In this document: piece after piece, positions 1 to 11,100 of the stretch
Layout: every line of letters begins with the position of its first letter
Position numbering within the stretch: position 1 is the first letter of the stretch
Assembly (NCBI GenBank): GCA_019188255.1
Contig: JAETXT010000010.1
Location: 1,860,001 to 1,924,000, forward strand
Direction of reading: 5' to 3'
Length of the DNA: 64,000 nucleotides
Origin: Verticillium longisporum
Taxonomy: Eukaryota; Ascomycota; Sordariomycetes; Glomerellales; Plectosphaerellaceae
Notes under the pieces: model-generated
Told to the model about the DNA's origin: nothing
Seen by the model: only the letters and a program-made list of their open reading frames with translations
The model's database searches: none
Translations under genes and position numbers: made by a program

Positions 1-518
1 CGGGTTGTAAGCACGCAAGCGCTGATGCAGCTTCAGCAAGGCTATCGCCTCAGATATGATATACCCCAAAGGCTTAGATACGTGCACTTGTGCCCTACAT
101 TCTTATGTCGAACAAGGGTTGAGGCCTCCGCACACTGACGCGGCTCCTCACTTCCAGGCCATCATGAACATAATCGCGGCATCTTCTCGATGAGTTCCCT
201 GCTTAGCCAAACAGTCACCGCGCGCTATGGGCGAAGCGATGTGCCATGCTGGCAGTGCTTATGTTCCGGGTCAACCATGAGCACAAACCTCTGACAAGTT
301 CGACTCACGATGAGCGCGCGCTTTCTTATCTCAGGAGTGAACCTCATTTACATTGTCAACTTGAAATCAATGTACCATGATCATTTCAGAGGCGCCAGAT
401 GGTATATAGCTTGGTAGTGCTGATCGGTCTGATCATCTCATCGACCACATTCACAGCATCGCAAGTTCTCGAACATCATGTACTCTAACGAATTTGAGAA
501 CTCATTCACACTAATATC
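1..518. other. intergenic, no gene seen
   Basis: No supported coding region, RNA or repeat. The stretch just precedes the NmrA-like remnant and probably held its promoter. Confidence 0.5.
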
Positions 519-1355
519 ATAAATGTCATTGCCGTTGCAGGTGGAACTGGCCACATGTGTTGTGCTGTTGTTAAGACACCCTAAGTCGTCTTGATAAAGG
601 CCCTCGTACCCGGCTTCGAGGCAAGCTTAGGCGCCATCAATCATTGAATACGTTCACTCACTCAGTATTTCCGGCTCTAGAACAGGATTCTGAGGTTCCA
701 ACCAACACAGTCTATATTCAGACTATGTCGATGTTGAAGCCCTGGCTAAGACCCTCCTACAGCACAATGTCAACATCTTCCTCTCAACCTTTCAGATGAC
801 AACTGAGGTGGCCTCTTCTGCACAAATTAATCTCATGCGTTCTTGGAACTCTTTTCCCTGTCTGACCGTTGCGCTTGATTTGCTGCACGGAAAGGCCGGC
901 GTCCCTGGCTCGAGCGACGAACCCATCTCGTCCACCGCCTCATACGATGTTGTCAAGTTTGTAGTCGCATTATTGGACGGACCAAAATGAGAGTTGGCGT
1001 CCTGCTATGGGGAGAGGACGACCTAGGACAGGTTTCTGAACGAAGCGGAGGCAGCGTCAGGTAACAATCCCCTAATCAAGGCCTGTGTCCGTATAGCAGA
1101 CGTTGCTGATGCCCCCTGATGAACAGGAAACCCGTTTGACATGGTGTCCGACTCCATCGAGAGATTCCCGGACGGTGAGGTCACAAAGTTGCATTCGCAC
1201 GAGGCCGAGCTCGCCGCATCTACGTTCCCCAAACCCGTTGCTACTGAGCTGTTGTGCGGCGGTTTAACATTGAACACGAGCAGTCTGCGAACACAAGGTT
1301 CCCGGACATCAAGACCATGGCAGTGAAGGAGTTGCTGCGAATCAGCATGAAATAG
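519..1355 (+). pseudogene. NmrA-like / isoflavone reductase-type NAD(P)-binding protein, decayed
   Basis: A broken copy of an NmrA-like SDR-fold protein of the kind fungi use as NAD(P)-linked reductases or redox-sensing regulators. From 519 one frame reads INVIAVAGGTGH, the N-terminal dinucleotide-binding glycine motif. A second block at about 796-990 carries an AQINLMR motif, then GKAGVPGSSDEPIS and YDVVKFVVALLD, which match the middle of the family. A third block at about 1141-1250 reads DSIERFPDGEVTKLHSHE. The C-terminus is in another frame and reads FPDIKTMAVKELL, ending in TAG at 1353-1355. The blocks are in the right order but in different frames and the region between 560 and 790 is scrambled, so no continuous protein is possible. 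The family call rests on remembered motif similarity. Confidence 0.65.
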
Positions 1356-1499
1356 ACATAATTTCAAGGCACATGAAAACACAGGCGAAATGCCTCGTAG
1401 ATATGCGTCATTGATTAGCGAGCTGCGTCGTCGGTTCTGTGGTGGGTATCTGGATCAAGGCTTTCACTGGGTCTCGTTGGGATAATGTATCGAATTCTA

Positions 1500-1813
1500 T
1501 GGTTTGCCTTGCCATGGCTTTTTTCCCCTTTCATTTTAATTTTCCATTTATAGATTTGGATAACATCGGTCTGTTAATGCCAATTCTGTTCTGCCATCAG
1601 GCGTGTCTGACAAGGACTCAAGCCAAAATGTCACATCCCCTATCCTTACTGATTGATGACTGTACCTCTACTGATGGAGGCTTTGATCGCAGGGGGACTT
1701 GCGAACAATTCTGTGGCGACTTTGGCATTGACCAAGCTTCAGGGAAACACTTTAGAATTGTAACCAGGTCAGGAAAATGCAAGTGTGGCAACATGCCTGA
1801 ACAATTCGGGTGA
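1500..1813 (+). pseudogene. small Cys-rich (CS-alpha-beta defensin-like spacing) remnant or hypothetical
   Basis: The last 50 or so residues of this reading frame have the spacing C-x12-C-x3-C-x20-C-x-C, ending in a GKCKCGN segment. CxxxC followed by CxC is the core of the cysteine-stabilised alpha-beta fold of defensin-like peptides, but one of the usual six cysteines is missing. Upstream, a different frame (about 1603-1655) reads plausible secreted-protein sequence and would join only if one base were absent near 1656, so the locus may be broken. A 3' splice-like CATCAG lies at about 1595-1600. No convincing signal peptide exon was found. It could be chance; treat it as a candidate only. 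Confidence 0.25.
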
Positions 1814-2890
1814 TGGTTCACGTATCTATTGAGGTTGGCACCAAGGGTCCAGGCGAGATCAAGGGTGCCCGATCATGTGTGTTCCGATGCTCAGTTCAAC
1901 CGGATTCAACGAGAGAGCCATGCAGTTTTACTATCTGGATCACGCAGACGATGCTGACCAAATAAGACTATGAAAATGATTAGACCCGGACGTATTTCGA
2001 GTCATCAAGCTCAGCAACCGGGTGCGAATTGGGCACCTCGGTGGTTATCGCTACATGCCGTCAATGGCGGCTTGGTCGGCCAGGGCTAGTTCTGATGACT
2101 TGATTCGGCGCGCAGGTCATCAATGCATCTGATACAGTTTGCTCGATAGTGGTTACTGTTCTTTCGTGGTTGACCAAGGAGGGTTGGTAAGAGGTACTCG
2201 AGGCTGGTGCACGGTGAGGCAGTCCCAGAGCCCCGATTTCGAATCTACACCAAAAGGACGAGGCGTCAGGCAACGATATCCGAGCCGGGCTTCACGGGCA
2301 GTTCCAAGGAAAAAATACACTAGCAGGGCAAAGTGGTCTATGGTAGGATCAGCGACATCACGTCGAGGTTCTGGCAGGCCAACGACCAACCGATCCGAGC
2401 TTCAGCATTCCTTGCGCGCGCGGTGCTCGACCGATACCGACGCTCCCATGGCACAACAATGCCGACACGAGCAAGCGCAGCGCAACTGACTGTCCGCACG
2501 ACCATTGAGCACGTGGAGACGCTCGCCAGGCACAAAGCAGCGGGGAGGGCATATCGACGCATCGACGCATCGAGACTGGGCTGCGACAGGCTCAGCTGCT
2601 TTGCGTGGTGCTGTGCCTCGTTGACTGGCACGCATGTGTCTCAGGACGTTGGATCGCGGCCAAGCTGGGCGAGGGCGATGCAGAGACCTGGACCCCTCTC
2701 CATCGGCTGTCGGCCGTCGTATGCCGGCCGTGGCGGGCTGCTTGGGAGGCGCCTGAATGCAAGTGCCGTTGCCATCGGAGGGCAGGCCATCATCATCGTC
2801 ACGCGGTGGACTGAGGAGCATCACAACAGTTGATTACCTCACTGAGGCGGGTATGTGTGTGGGTGGACCCTGGGATTAGGGGTGGTTGCA

Positions 2891-2922
2891 CCCAAACGCC
2901 CAAACGCCCAAACGCCCAAACG
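2891..2922. repeat. 8-bp tandem repeat CCCAAACG x4
   Basis: Four exact contiguous copies of CCCAAACG. Confidence 0.9.
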
Positions 2923-4444
2923 GTCGGTCTCTCAGGACATGGCAAGAGACACGATTGCGCGGAGATGGACGGGACATGTGATTCAAGGAGAGTTTTCGGA
3001 CAGAGAAGGTCGGATCCCCGGAAAGCCCCCAGCCAATGTCGCCTTCCTCAGCTGTCGTGCTGTAGAGGTGCATCGAGACAAAAGAGACCAATGGTGGAGG
3101 AGTGCTCGATGAATGGCCCATCATTGGGTGTGTCGGCATGATGTGATGACACTCGGCGGACACGCCGGGGCTCTGTCGGCTTCACGAAGCGGCGGCTCGA
3201 GTCCAGAGGATTGTCGCCTGGCAACCAGAATTGGAAATTGGCGGAAGAGGGATAAGGGGAGGACAAATGACGAAGAAGCCGCCCTGTTATGCCGTCGTAT
3301 GGCCCTGCGCTGTTTGCATCTGGGCCGGCGACATGAAATCAGCAAACCCACGCGTTTCCCGCTCATCTTCTTTGGTCGGCAAGGGCGACTGCACATCAGA
3401 GACAGGCCAGGCAGAGTCAGAGGCGAGGGAGAGGCCGAGGGAGGCAAAGCGTTGAAGAAAGCCGTGGCCGCCGAGGCTGGTGTCAGCTCGGTCGGTGTCA
3501 GGGTTGACTGCTGGGCCATCATGGGCCGTCATGGGCCGTCAGGCTGGGCCGTGCCAGGCGGGGGGGGGGGCTCAAGGGTGAGATGTGGAAACGACATGTT
3601 GGGTGCTGGTGGATGTTGTCGTGTCGAGGCAGTGTGATGCATCTTGGATGGTTGATGCGTAGGATGGTTTATGTGTGTTGAAAGTAATGGAAGCGGGCAG
3701 CAGTGGCTTCCACGGTGGCTTCAGTGGCTTCAAGCTCGCCCAGCAGCTAAGGTTAAGGCCGTCCCACGCGATGCAAACGCAAACAGAGGCAGCCGCGAGA
3801 TGCAGCCAACAGCGCAGGCCTCAGCCCAGGCCGCAGCCCACCTCGCAGGCAAGGCAGGCAAGACCGAACCAAGGGACAGCCAAGGCGGTGCTAATAGAGA
3901 GCCATGTCTCAAGGTGACGCAGGATGGGGCAGGAGGGCGGATCGTGGCCCGGCGCTGGGTCGTGCCTGCCCCGTCGCCGTCGCCATCGCCATCGGTTGCC
4001 GTGGTGACGCGCCTCGACCCAGTCAACAATCATGACTTCCCCCAAAGACCCTCGATGCTACCTGCCTTCACAACGCCTCGTCTCCGTCTCCTCTTTCCTG
4101 CTTTAGATACCCGCCCAGACTATTTGCAGAAAGTGGAATCCCTCCTCCTCCATCTTGCTCCTCCTCTTCCTCACCACCACTCTCGCATCACCACATCTGC
4201 CAAACCAAAACCACCTGCTCCATCCAAAACCACCTGCTCTTTCAAGAACCGCATCACAACCCTGCCAACCTCGAGAGGCCCTTCTACCTAGGAAGAGCTC
4301 GTTCGTCTCCCGTCTCCCCAGGCCTGAGGAGGCCTCTCTCTCGCATCCACCCCCGTTGAGCTGCAAAGCCCGACCTCTGCTGAGCACGACCTAAGCTCTC
4401 CCCCTTTGCCCGGCAGCCACTGCTAGCGCTGCGTGAGGTTGGTG

Positions 4445-4462
4445 CTTCTTCTTCTTCTTCTT
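4445..4462. repeat. CTT trinucleotide microsatellite
   Basis: Six CTT units followed by GCTGCTGC, in the leader of the Swi5-like gene. Confidence 0.8.
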
Positions 4463-4579
4463 CTGCTGCTGCCATGATGGAAATCACACTGACGAGACGG
4501 TCCCCAGTTTCGGACCCAAAGGTTCCCTTCGACAACCTCAACCGACGACAATTCCCTCCGGACTCGACCTTGCGACACA

Positions 4580-7228
4580 ATGCTGTCCTCTCCATCCCGC
4601 AATCTTCAGGCCCGCCAACGCGCGACTCACCGACGGCAGAACTCGACGCCGTCCGCCTTTGAGCCGGCCAAGATCCCAGCCCTGCCCACTGTCCAGAACC
4701 GACAGCGAGCCCTCGGCCACCGCCGGGGCCTCAGCTTGGACACACGACGCCAACACCTGTCGCCCGCTTCCGCCGCGGCCGCGACCACCACGACACCAAC
4801 AAGGCAGGACTTTGCAATGGTAAGCAACACTAACAACACAGCATCACCGCAGCATGTGCTGCGAGAAGCGCAGCAGCAACGCATTCTAGCACGCCCGGGC
4901 CCCCACCAGCAGAACCTCTCCAGGTCTCACACGAGACATCTCAGCCACCACCACCAACAACAGCAACAACACCCGCTGCGACGCCAGCAACACCAGCAGC
5001 AAAACTTCATGGCCGCCGCCAATGACCACGACAACGGCTACGTCATGTCGCCTCACGGCACCCCCCAGCACCAGCGCTTCGGCGCCGCATGCTTCGACAA
5101 CAGCTCCTCCCCTGTCCCCTTCAACCCCTACCAGGGAGGAGGCATCAACGTCATGGTCCCCATGAAGGACGATCCCGCCTTTGTCGGCGCCATGATGAAT
5201 GACAAGGACTTTGACCTCTTTGGCGCCGATGCCGATCTCTCGTCGCCCGCCTTCATGGACTTCAACGAGAGCCCAACCTCCGCTCAGCCCATCTGGGCCC
5301 CCGAGGGCGACGCCGCCGCCGCAACTCTCAGGCGCACGACCCGCAGGATCAGCAACGGCATCCTCGACCGTGTGGCCAAGTTTGAGACCATGGGCGGCGA
5401 GCCCTCAAGGCCGATAACGCCCCCTCATCAAAACGGAAACGGTCAGTTCCTTCCCATGCGCCTTTGCTCTGATGAAACTGCTTCGCTCACACATGGGCCA
5501 GGCTATTTCCCTCCTACGCCCATGGAGACACCCCATGACCGTATTGTCAAGCAGCAGCCTGAGCAGGCCTCAAGGCCCAGCAGGTTCTCTGACGATTACG
5601 ACGAGTCCATGGAGGAGCCCCTCAAGCCCACACGTGGCAAGCCAACATCGAGGGCCCAGAATGTCTTTGAGGAGATGTGGGGGCGCGCTGAGGAGTCGGC
5701 CGCCAACCCCACGCCTCCTCAGTCGACGCCCATGCCCGGGGCCCAGACGTTTGAGTCCCAGGTGTCTGCTGCCGACTTCATCACCATGAACAGCTTCGAC
5801 ACCGACTACCTCAAGACCCAGTCCTTTGACGGATTGACCGATGACCTCGGCGTCTCGCCCGGCATGTCCCAGAACTCCGCGCCCCACACTCCTCACAGCG
5901 CCGTCATGAACAACGGCTACCATCCCGGCCCCTTTGACAACCCCGACCTCCGTCTGCCTCACCACGACAGCCCTGCGACGCCCTCTCTCTCGCGCACGCA
6001 ATCGCTCCGTGGAACCCCTCACCGCCGCACCGACTCCCTCGCCAGCATCGTCAGTGCTGCCAGCATCTCCGGCATCAACATTGAGGAGACCAAGACCGAG
6101 ACTGGCGTCACGACGGATGACATTGCCATCTACATCCAGGGCCCTGATCCCGCCGACAACAAGTGGATGTGCTTGTTCGAGGACTGTGGCAAGAAGTTCG
6201 GCCGCAAGGAGAACATCAAGTCGCACGTCCAGACCCACCTCAACGACCGCCAGTACCAATGCCCCTCGTGCCACAAGTGCTTCGTCCGTCAGCACGACCT
6301 CAAGAGGCACGCCAAGATTCACACCGGTATCAAGCCTTACCCTTGCGAGTGTGGCAACAGCTTTGCTCGCCACGACGCCCTCACGCGCCACCGCCAGCGC
6401 GGCATGTGCATCGGCGCCTTTGACGGCATCGTCAAGAAGGTCGTCAAGCGCGGTCGCCCCCGCAAGCACCGCCCCGAAATGGACGAGCGTGTCAACAAGT
6501 CCGCTCGCACCCGCTCCAAGAACCAGTCCATCAGCTCCATTTCTTCGCAATCCGGCTACTCTGACACGTCCGGTGCCAACTCGCCCGAGAACTACAACCC
6601 CATCTCCGACAATGACTTCGCCGCCATGACCATGGACATCAAGCAGGAACAGCAACACGCCCGACACGCCCGGCCCATGCCTTTCGAGACCGTCTCCATG
6701 TCGTCGGCGCCCATGTCCTCCGCCCCGATGCCCTCGCCCCCGCCCGCCCGCGCCTCTCCCCTGCACCACCACGAGAACGACCTGGATGTGGCGCCCTCGC
6801 CTTCCGTCGCCAGCCACGTCTCCTCCTTCGTCTCGCCCGAGGAGATCATGGACCACCCCTCTGTGCACTCGCATCATGACGCGTCCCCGACCAAGAGCAC
6901 CCCTAGCCAGTACAACACGCCCCCTGATCTCTCTCAATCCTCCTCGCCCCCGCCCCACCACTTCTTCGACGCCGAGCCTGGCAGCGTCAGCTTTGCTGAT
7001 GACTCGCTGCTTGCTGGCATGCGCACCAGCTCGGCTGGCGGCCTCGGCAGCGCCGGCAATCTCTCAGGCCTCGGCCTCGGCGACCACGATGAGGAGCTTC
7101 TCATGAAGGCCTTTGACGACAATCTGGGCGCCTTTGACCGCGACCCCAACGTGCTCATGATGAGCGACTTTGACGATGCCGTTGACATGTTCACGAACGG
7201 CGACGACGTCTTCTTCGGCACGTCATGA
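4580..7228 (+). CDS. Swi5/Ace2-type C2H2 zinc-finger transcription factor
   Basis: About 862 residues if a predicted in-frame intron at 5442-5501 is removed, 882 if not. Three tandem C2H2 fingers lie about two thirds along (DNA 6168-6410): CLFEDCGKKFGRKENIKSH, CPSCHKCFVRQHDLKRH and a third with the compact CECGNSFARHDALTRH form. They are followed by the basic stretch KKVVKRGRPRKHRPEMDE, likely a nuclear localisation signal. This finger order, the short third finger and the GRPRK tail are characteristic of yeast Swi5/Ace2, which drive late-mitotic and cell-separation genes. The rest is low-complexity, rich in Gln, His, Pro and Ser, as in other fungal orthologues. The start at 4580 was chosen because the sequence that follows, with its RRQNSTPS and RRGLSLDTRR motifs, looks like real coding sequence. 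The intron has GTCAGT, a CTCAC branch-like site and CCAG, and its removal joins NGNG to YFPPTP. Confidence 0.85.
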   Translation: MLSSPSRNLQARQRATHRRQNSTPSAFEPAKIPALPTVQNRQRALGHRRGLSLDTRRQHLSPASAAAATTTTPTRQDFAMVSNTNNTASPQHVLREAQQQRILARPGPHQQNLSRSHTRHLSHHHQQQQQHPLRRQQHQQQNFMAAANDHDNGYVMSPHGTPQHQRFGAACFDNSSSPVPFNPYQGGGINVMVPMKDDPAFVGAMMNDKDFDLFGADADLSSPAFMDFNESPTSAQPIWAPEGDAAAATLRRTTRRISNGILDRVAKFETMGGEPSRPITPPHQNGNGQFLPMRLCSDETASLTHGPGYFPPTPMETPHDRIVKQQPEQASRPSRFSDDYDESMEEPLKPTRGKPTSRAQNVFEEMWGRAEESAANPTPPQSTPMPGAQTFESQVSAADFITMNSFDTDYLKTQSFDGLTDDLGVSPGMSQNSAPHTPHSAVMNNGYHPGPFDNPDLRLPHHDSPATPSLSRTQSLRGTPHRRTDSLASIVSAASISGINIEETKTETGVTTDDIAIYIQGPDPADNKWMCLFEDCGKKFGRKENIKSHVQTHLNDRQYQCPSCHKCFVRQHDLKRHAKIHTGIKPYPCECGNSFARHDALTRHRQRGMCIGAFDGIVKKVVKRGRPRKHRPEMDERVNKSARTRSKNQSISSISSQSGYSDTSGANSPENYNPISDNDFAAMTMDIKQEQQHARHARPMPFETVSMSSAPMSSAPMPSPPPARASPLHHHENDLDVAPSPSVASHVSSFVSPEEIMDHPSVHSHHDASPTKSTPSQYNTPPDLSQSSSPPPHHFFDAEPGSVSFADDSLLAGMRTSSAGGLGSAGNLSGLGLGDHDEELLMKAFDDNLGAFDRDPNVLMMSDFDDAVDMFTNGDDVFFGTS

Positions 7229-8113
7229 TTCCGGTCCTTCGCCATGCTTTTCGCTCGGCTCGGAACTCTACTTTCGGCGCTGGTTCTTTTCACAATTTGT
7301 CTAAATATTTGCTCTACCAATATGGGGTGGTGCCCTTGGTTTTACGGCACGGGCACCTTCCTGGGACAAACTCGGACGTGTGTACTAATATTCGGCAACG
7401 GCGGTTCGGTACTTGGGAATTGGGTCATGGTCAAAATAAATTGGCGAAACGGGGGATCTTTCGGATTTGTGTTTATGGGGGCTTTTCTTCGGTGTGTACC
7501 TATGTAGGGGCCAGAGATCTGATGTGGCGAGCCATGTGCGTCTCGAACCAGATCCTGGTGTTTTTATGGGATAGATGGTTCAATTGACATGTTCACGGGC
7601 TTCCATCCGGTCTGCTATGCACGTGATACGGTGTTTCATCAGGGGCTGTCATCATGAACGAGTGTCGTGGCACAGCTGCCGTACCTGTTCGCTTCAGCAA
7701 GGCATGTCTCCGATGCTTTCCTCGCCATACCTAGGCTGTGATGAACACGAGTGTAAACTGTCGATTCAACAGTATGCCGCGGAAAGATGAATGCCCATTG
7801 TTTATTAAGTCTAAAACCCAAAGGAGATATAGCACAATCTATGCGAGCGGTCTAGTCTACGCTCTGAAGAGCCCGCTATCTTACACAAGTCCCGATTCAA
7901 ACTTCTAAAATCCAAGCAATGACTCCGAACATTGAGCATCTCCGAAAGAAAAAGCCCAAGTATGCATGATGCGATTATTCCCGACGGAAAAAAATCGAAA
8001 AGCCCACGGACATCCGTGGCCACACAAGATATGAGAAACAATGTCCCTGAAACGAAACCGTTTTCGGAGGCGATGATCTCTGCGGACGGACGAACAGACG
8101 GGCAGACGGGCCT
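7229..8113. other. convergent intergenic region (3' UTRs)
   Basis: Lies between the 3' ends of the Swi5-like gene and the ABC transporter gene. No coding motifs seen; both 3' UTRs are expected here. Confidence 0.5.
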
Positions 8114-11100
8114 CTACTTCTTGCCCTCGGCCTTCTTGGTCGCCTTGGTCCGCAGCTTCATCATGATGTAGACGAGCGCGTAGAAGCCCATGCAAAAGAT
8201 GACGACAATGGCGGCATTTCTCCAGCCAAAGTACTTCTCCTCCAGGTTGAGCGTGCGCAGAAAGTCGCCGCCCTCGGTGTACTGGCACACCTCGCAGCCG
8301 GCCGTCGCGTCCGGGTTGAGCAGGTTCGTGCCGCGGCCCATGGCGGTCTGCTGGAAGGCGGCGAGGTACGCGCCGCACGTCTCGTTGGCGGGCGGGTCGA
8401 AGATGGCGAGCTCCGAGGGGCGGCACCGCACCGGCTTGTCCCAGGTCGTGAAGACGAGGAGCGCGCTCATGAGGTAGTTGTAGGGGTCGAGGTAGTACAT
8501 CCTGTCACGCGCGCACACACGGATTAGTTAACCCACCTACGGGGGAAAGCGAGCCTGGGGCCGGTCGGGAACGTACCAGTATTTCCAGAAGTCTTCAATC
8601 TGGCTGTAGGGCACCATGACACCGCAGAAGGAGACGAGCGTGGTGATGACGAGGGGGTTGACGAGCGAGGCGAAGACGGCATTTGGGGCGTAGGCGGCGA
8701 TGGCCTGGCCGATGCCGGTGTAGAGCAGCTCGTACAGAATCTGAACGCATGTTAGTTGTGGATTTTGCGGGAGGAAGAAGGCTGTCTGGTAGACTTACGA
8801 CCACGAAGAAGACGCTGCCCGCGTGCTCGGCACCGGTGGGCAGGCCGGCGGTGAAGTACCAGCAGACGTAGTAGAGCAGAGCGCAGACGAGCAGGTAGGG
8901 GAACTCGGAGACGATGAGACCGGTGACGAACGGCGCCCAGTGGTACATCTTGCTCTTCTTCTCGCGCGCCTCGTAAATGTCGCGGCGGTCGATGAAGAGG
9001 GGTTGCAGCTGCGAGATGACACCGGGGGCCACGAAGATGAAGTTGAAGATGGTGAAGAGGTTCTGCTGCAGGTCCGTGAGGCTGTCACCGATGGACCAGA
9101 AGGTGAAGCCGTTGAGGAGAGCGAGACTGATGTGCATGGCGAATTTGTTGTCGAGGTAGTCAATGTTGCGGAAGAGCGAGATGTTCATGCGCTGCGTGAC
9201 GAGCTTGGTCTGCGTCCACATGGACGCCGCAAACTCGTGGCCGTCGTCGACGGTCCCCGTAGGCCGGGCCGCCGCGTCCTCGACCATCCTGTCAATCTCC
9301 ACCGAGAGGGCGTCGTGCTCGGGCGACTCGAGCCAGTGCTTGTTCCAGTCTTGGACGACACCCGAGCTCGGCGTGCTGGACACGACGTCGACAATGTGCT
9401 CGGCCGGGTTGGCGTCGGGCGGGCAGTGCGCTCCGAACCGGAAGAAGTAGGACTTGATGGTGCTGGAGGATTCGGCGATAACACCAAAGTACACCGTCTT
9501 ACCCTCCATGGCGAGGAGCAGCAGAGTGTCGTACAGTGTGAAAAGCTGGGCCGAGGGCTGGTGGATAGTGACCAAGATAGCCTGGCCGGCGGCGGCGAGC
9601 TTGCGAAGAAAGCGGATGGTATTGTACGCAGCCTGGCCATCGAGACCCGAGGTGGGTTCGTCAAGGAAGATCAGGATGCTAGGCTTTGATACGAGCTCGA
9701 CGGCAATGGTAAGGCGCTTGCGCTGTTCAACCGAGAGGCCTGCGCCAGGGCGGCCGACTAGCGTGTGCTCGAGGTCCCTCAGTTCCAGGAGGTCAATAAT
9801 CGTATCTACGTATTTCAGCTTCTCCTCGTCAGGAGTGTAGCGGGACTGGCGCAAGAGGGCCGAGAACTCAAGGGCCTCGCGGACAGTGGCCAACGACTCG
9901 TGAATATCGAGCTGTTCGACATAACCCGCAGAGCGCTGGAAAGAAATAGGGATCGGGCGGCCATCAACCAGAACAGAGCCGTGGATCGTTCCCTCGGTCT
10001 TGCGCTGCGCGAGGACGTCGAGAAGCGTTGTCTTTCCGGCACCAGAAGAGCCCATAAGGGCTCCGAGCATACCAGGCTTGACATATCCTTGCACATTGTC
10101 GAGGAGGACACGATCACCGTCGCTGGTCTTGACGGTGTAGGTAAGATTCTTCCAGGTGAAGATGCTCTCGTTGCGGATGAGCTCCTTGCCCACATTGCCA
10201 GATGGCGACTCGGCACCGGACTTGGGCGAAGTCTTCTCCTTGGTTCCGCCCTCAGCGTCGGAGGCGCTCTCCAAAAGATGCTTAGACTTGTGTTGCTGCT
10301 CACGAGGGATCAAAAGGCTGCGTCCACCCTCGCCCATCTGCTTCCACCTGTTGGTGAAAAAGATGGTGACGGCGACGAAAAACACCCACCATGCAATAAC
10401 GATACCAAAGTTGCGCCAGACATGGCTATGGCTGAACGACATGTGGGCAAGATAGGCATCACCCGTGACGGAGGTGTCGCCTGGCGCAGCACCGCCCACT
10501 CTGGTGCATGATCGTCCTCCTCGGCCGTCTGTGTAGCCAGGACCGCTCGGGATGATGTAGGGGCCGACGCAATCAATCTGTGTGTCGTGAAATTCGTTGC
10601 CGAGCAGAGCCTCAAAACCGTACGACATGGGATTGATCCAGAATATCCAAACAAGCCAAGGATGCATGATAGGCTTGATGATCATGTAGCCCATGTACAC
10701 AAACAAAGCAACAACTGCCAGTCCTGATACCTTTGTCGCAGCGTCGAAAGTAGGGAATGCTGCGCCAATGAGTCGGAAGAGCGCCGTCATGGACATGGCC
10801 GTCATGAAGTTTGTGATCCAGTACGTAAAGAAAGCCTCGGCCGTGGTCCTCAAGCCGACCATGAAATAGAATACCAGACCAAAGTGAGTGACCTGGAAGA
10901 GAAGAATGGGAAAGTCGGCAGCGATCTGTGCGAGAACGACAGCTGCCGGATGATACAGGGCGAAAGAGCGATGCTTGGCGAGGATGGGCCTGCCTGTGAA
11001 CGAGTCGGTGACCTCTGAGAGGGCAATGAGGGCGTTATACAAGATGGAGAAGAACAGAGCGCCACCCTTGAGGAAGAGACCGGCCGAATTGTCAGGGGTG

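Larger units (their letters stand above)
1823..4579. other. intergenic and 5' leader of the Swi5-like gene
   Basis: About 2.7 kb in which overlapping frames on both strands are open but none has family motifs or a convincing start. The part nearest the downstream gene (about 4040-4579) is pyrimidine-rich with scattered CCTCCTCC/TCTTTCC tracts and is probably its promoter and leader. It contains the simple repeats listed separately and a G10 run near 3560. Confidence 0.5.

Noticed and set aside
4820..4852. Possible 33-nt intron (GTAAGC, CACTAAC, CGCAG) in the Swi5-like gene
   Set aside because: Too short for normal splicing, and the encoded residues (MVSNTNN) look like conserved coding sequence in this family.
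5570..6961. 463-codon antisense frame across the Swi5-like gene
   Set aside because: High GC third positions of the real gene keep the opposite strand open. The peptide is a Val/Gly/Arg-rich shadow without motifs.
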